Shown piece after piece: positions 5,405-6,095 of a stretch of 6,095 bases of DNA; the stretch's first letter is position 1; each line of letters begins with the position of its first letter. The position numbers were made by a program, and so were the translations under genes. Under the pieces are notes generated by a model. The model searched no databases and was not told the origin of the DNA. It saw only the letters and a program-made list of their open reading frames with translations. Source of the DNA: Candidatus Lloydbacteria bacterium RIFCSPLOWO2_02_FULL_54_12 (GTDB taxonomy: Bacteria; Patescibacteriota; Minisyncoccia; Phycocordibacterales; UBA6899); contig MHLS01000027.1 in the NCBI GenBank assembly GCA_001819095.1, positions 612 to 6,706 of the forward strand, written 5' to 3'.

Positions 5405-5869
5405 TCAGGTGGTGGGCAAGGACATCCCTGAATGGTCGATGCGGTAAAGAAGTTCGTTTCTCAAGCCTCGTGCGCTCTCTTCCGTCAGTCCGACGCAGTC
5501 AATGATACCGTCCTGCTTGAGTTCGATCTCGACAATGTGCGTATTGTGCCGCTTTTCCAGCTCCCACTGGATGATTCGCACATCCTTCATGTCGGAGTAA
5601 GGGATCGAACCTTTCGACGTATGACCGCGGCGTCTATACCCCGTCTCGTCAAAGCAGAACGCGGTACTGCGCAACGCGAGGAGAGAAGAAGACCAGATGC
5701 CGAAAATGAGGAGCACTGCCGCAATGAGAGAGCCGGCGACGACGGCGGCGACCGCCGAGACAACGCACCATGTCGCAATGAACAGCGCGAGGGTTTTCTT
5801 CTCGCGTGCAAGAAGATACGTCGTATTTCTTTTCAGAATCTTGTGGGTGAACGTCGTGGGGAACTTCAT
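5405..5869 (-). CDS. Small membrane protein with PH-like cytoplasmic domain
   Basis: A 154-residue protein of unknown function. After a basic N-terminus (KILKR, REKK), residues about 26-46 and 48-66 form two closely spaced membrane helices (LALFIATWCVVSAVAAVVAG, then SLIAAVLLIFGIWSSSLLAL). Residues about 68-146 alternate strands (FCFDETGYRRRG, IPYSDMKDVRI, HIVEIEL, IIDCVGL) and end in a helix (EESARGLRNELLYRI). This resembles the bacterial PH (YdbT/bPH_2-like) domains that follow a membrane hairpin. The start is bounded by an in-frame TGA 12 bases upstream of the ATG. A GGAG sits too close (1 nt) to be a normal SD. The stop codon is TGA. It lies 25 bp after the RNase gene and is probably in its operon. 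The PH assignment is tentative. Confidence 0.85.
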   Translation of the reverse strand: MKFPTTFTHKILKRNTTYLLAREKKTLALFIATWCVVSAVAAVVAGSLIAAVLLIFGIWSSSLLALRSTAFCFDETGYRRRGHTSKGSIPYSDMKDVRIIQWELEKRHNTHIVEIELKQDGIIDCVGLTEESARGLRNELLYRIDHSGMSLPTT

Positions 5870-5894
5870 ACTCCGGTCTCACTGAAAAATATTT

Positions 5895-6095
5895 CTAGAA
5901 CTCGAGCTCCACCCAAGTTCCGGGTGCCGGCACGACGGCATCGAGGCCGATATAATCGCGGATGCGCTGGGCGAGGAACATCGCCGCCTTGGGCTCGCCG
6001 ATCGCGACGAATACCTTCTGGAGCGTGTCGGCTCCCGTTTCCACGAATTCGAGCAGGTGGTCCATGTCTTTGTGTCCCGAGTAGCCGTTCAACAC
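5895..6095 (-). CDS. Metallo-beta-lactamase-fold RNase, C-terminal 66 residues (partial)
   Basis: The frame enters from the right edge and ends in TAG at 5895. The visible part is the C-terminal RMMBL segment of beta-CASP-type metallo-beta-lactamase nucleases: GYSGHKDMDHLLEF supplies the last metal/active-site His in its usual S-(A/G)-H-x-D setting. KVFVAIGEPKAA corresponds to the common VF-VHGEP-A strand-turn, and VVPAPGTWVELEF is the closing strand. Such enzymes process or degrade RNA. The metal-binding HxHxDH core is outside the window, so activity and exact subfamily cannot be judged. The GTG at the very edge encodes an internal Val rather than the start. Confidence 0.85.
   Translation of the reverse strand: MLNGYSGHKDMDHLLEFVETGADTLQKVFVAIGEPKAAMFLAQRIRDYIGLDAVVPAPGTWVELEF

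Noticed and set aside
4900..5505. Plus-strand open frame of 201 codons
   Set aside because: It runs antisense through ung, hairpin copy 2 and the end of the membrane-protein gene; the ung motifs on the other strand explain the conservation and the openness.

Overview
The window reads as a stretch of bacterial chromosome, roughly half GC, with every recognisable gene on the minus strand. Reading in the direction of transcription (high to low coordinates) the order is: the C-terminus of a beta-CASP/RMMBL-type metallo-beta-lactamase-fold RNase; a small two-helix membrane protein with a PH-like tail; a long perfect hairpin; uracil-DNA glycosylase (ung); a second hairpin of the same family; a DinJ/RelB-YafQ toxin-antitoxin pair; and the first 1206 codons of a very large secreted surface protein that runs off the left edge. 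The standard code fits: the membrane-protein gene ends in TGA and the giant frame contains no in-frame TGA. The style of the surface protein (Gly-rich, Ser/Thr-rich, with a C-terminal 'YRWR' domain) and the scarcity of Shine-Dalgarno sequences resemble Patescibacteria/CPR (Parcubacteria-like) genomes. That placement is recalled family resemblance, not proof.

Bases 1-3619 are one uninterrupted minus-strand reading frame. I followed it codon by codon from the ATG at 3619 and found no stop. It encodes a signal peptide, an N-terminal beta-sandwich-like region, a long beta-solenoid-like passenger with a Gly-rich block, a five-blade propeller-like repeat module set inside the solenoid repeats, and a C-terminal domain. 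Bases 3620-3875 carry no gene, but an intrinsic terminator lies only 35 nt upstream of the giant gene's ATG.

Bases 3876-4476 hold the toxin-antitoxin operon. It has a near-consensus promoter that predicts a leaderless antitoxin mRNA, and palindromes overlapping the promoter suit autorepression. The toxin appears to lack one of the catalytic residues known from E. coli YafQ. Bases 4517-5364 hold ung, bracketed by two related hairpins whose stems differ only by compensated base pairs. Bases 5405-6095 hold the membrane protein and the RNase C-terminus, probably one operon (25 bp apart).

The genes do not form one obvious pathway: they cover RNA processing, DNA repair, a stress/stability module and cell-surface interaction. 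The two most unusual things are the propeller module inside the solenoid of the surface protein and the covarying hairpin family around ung.
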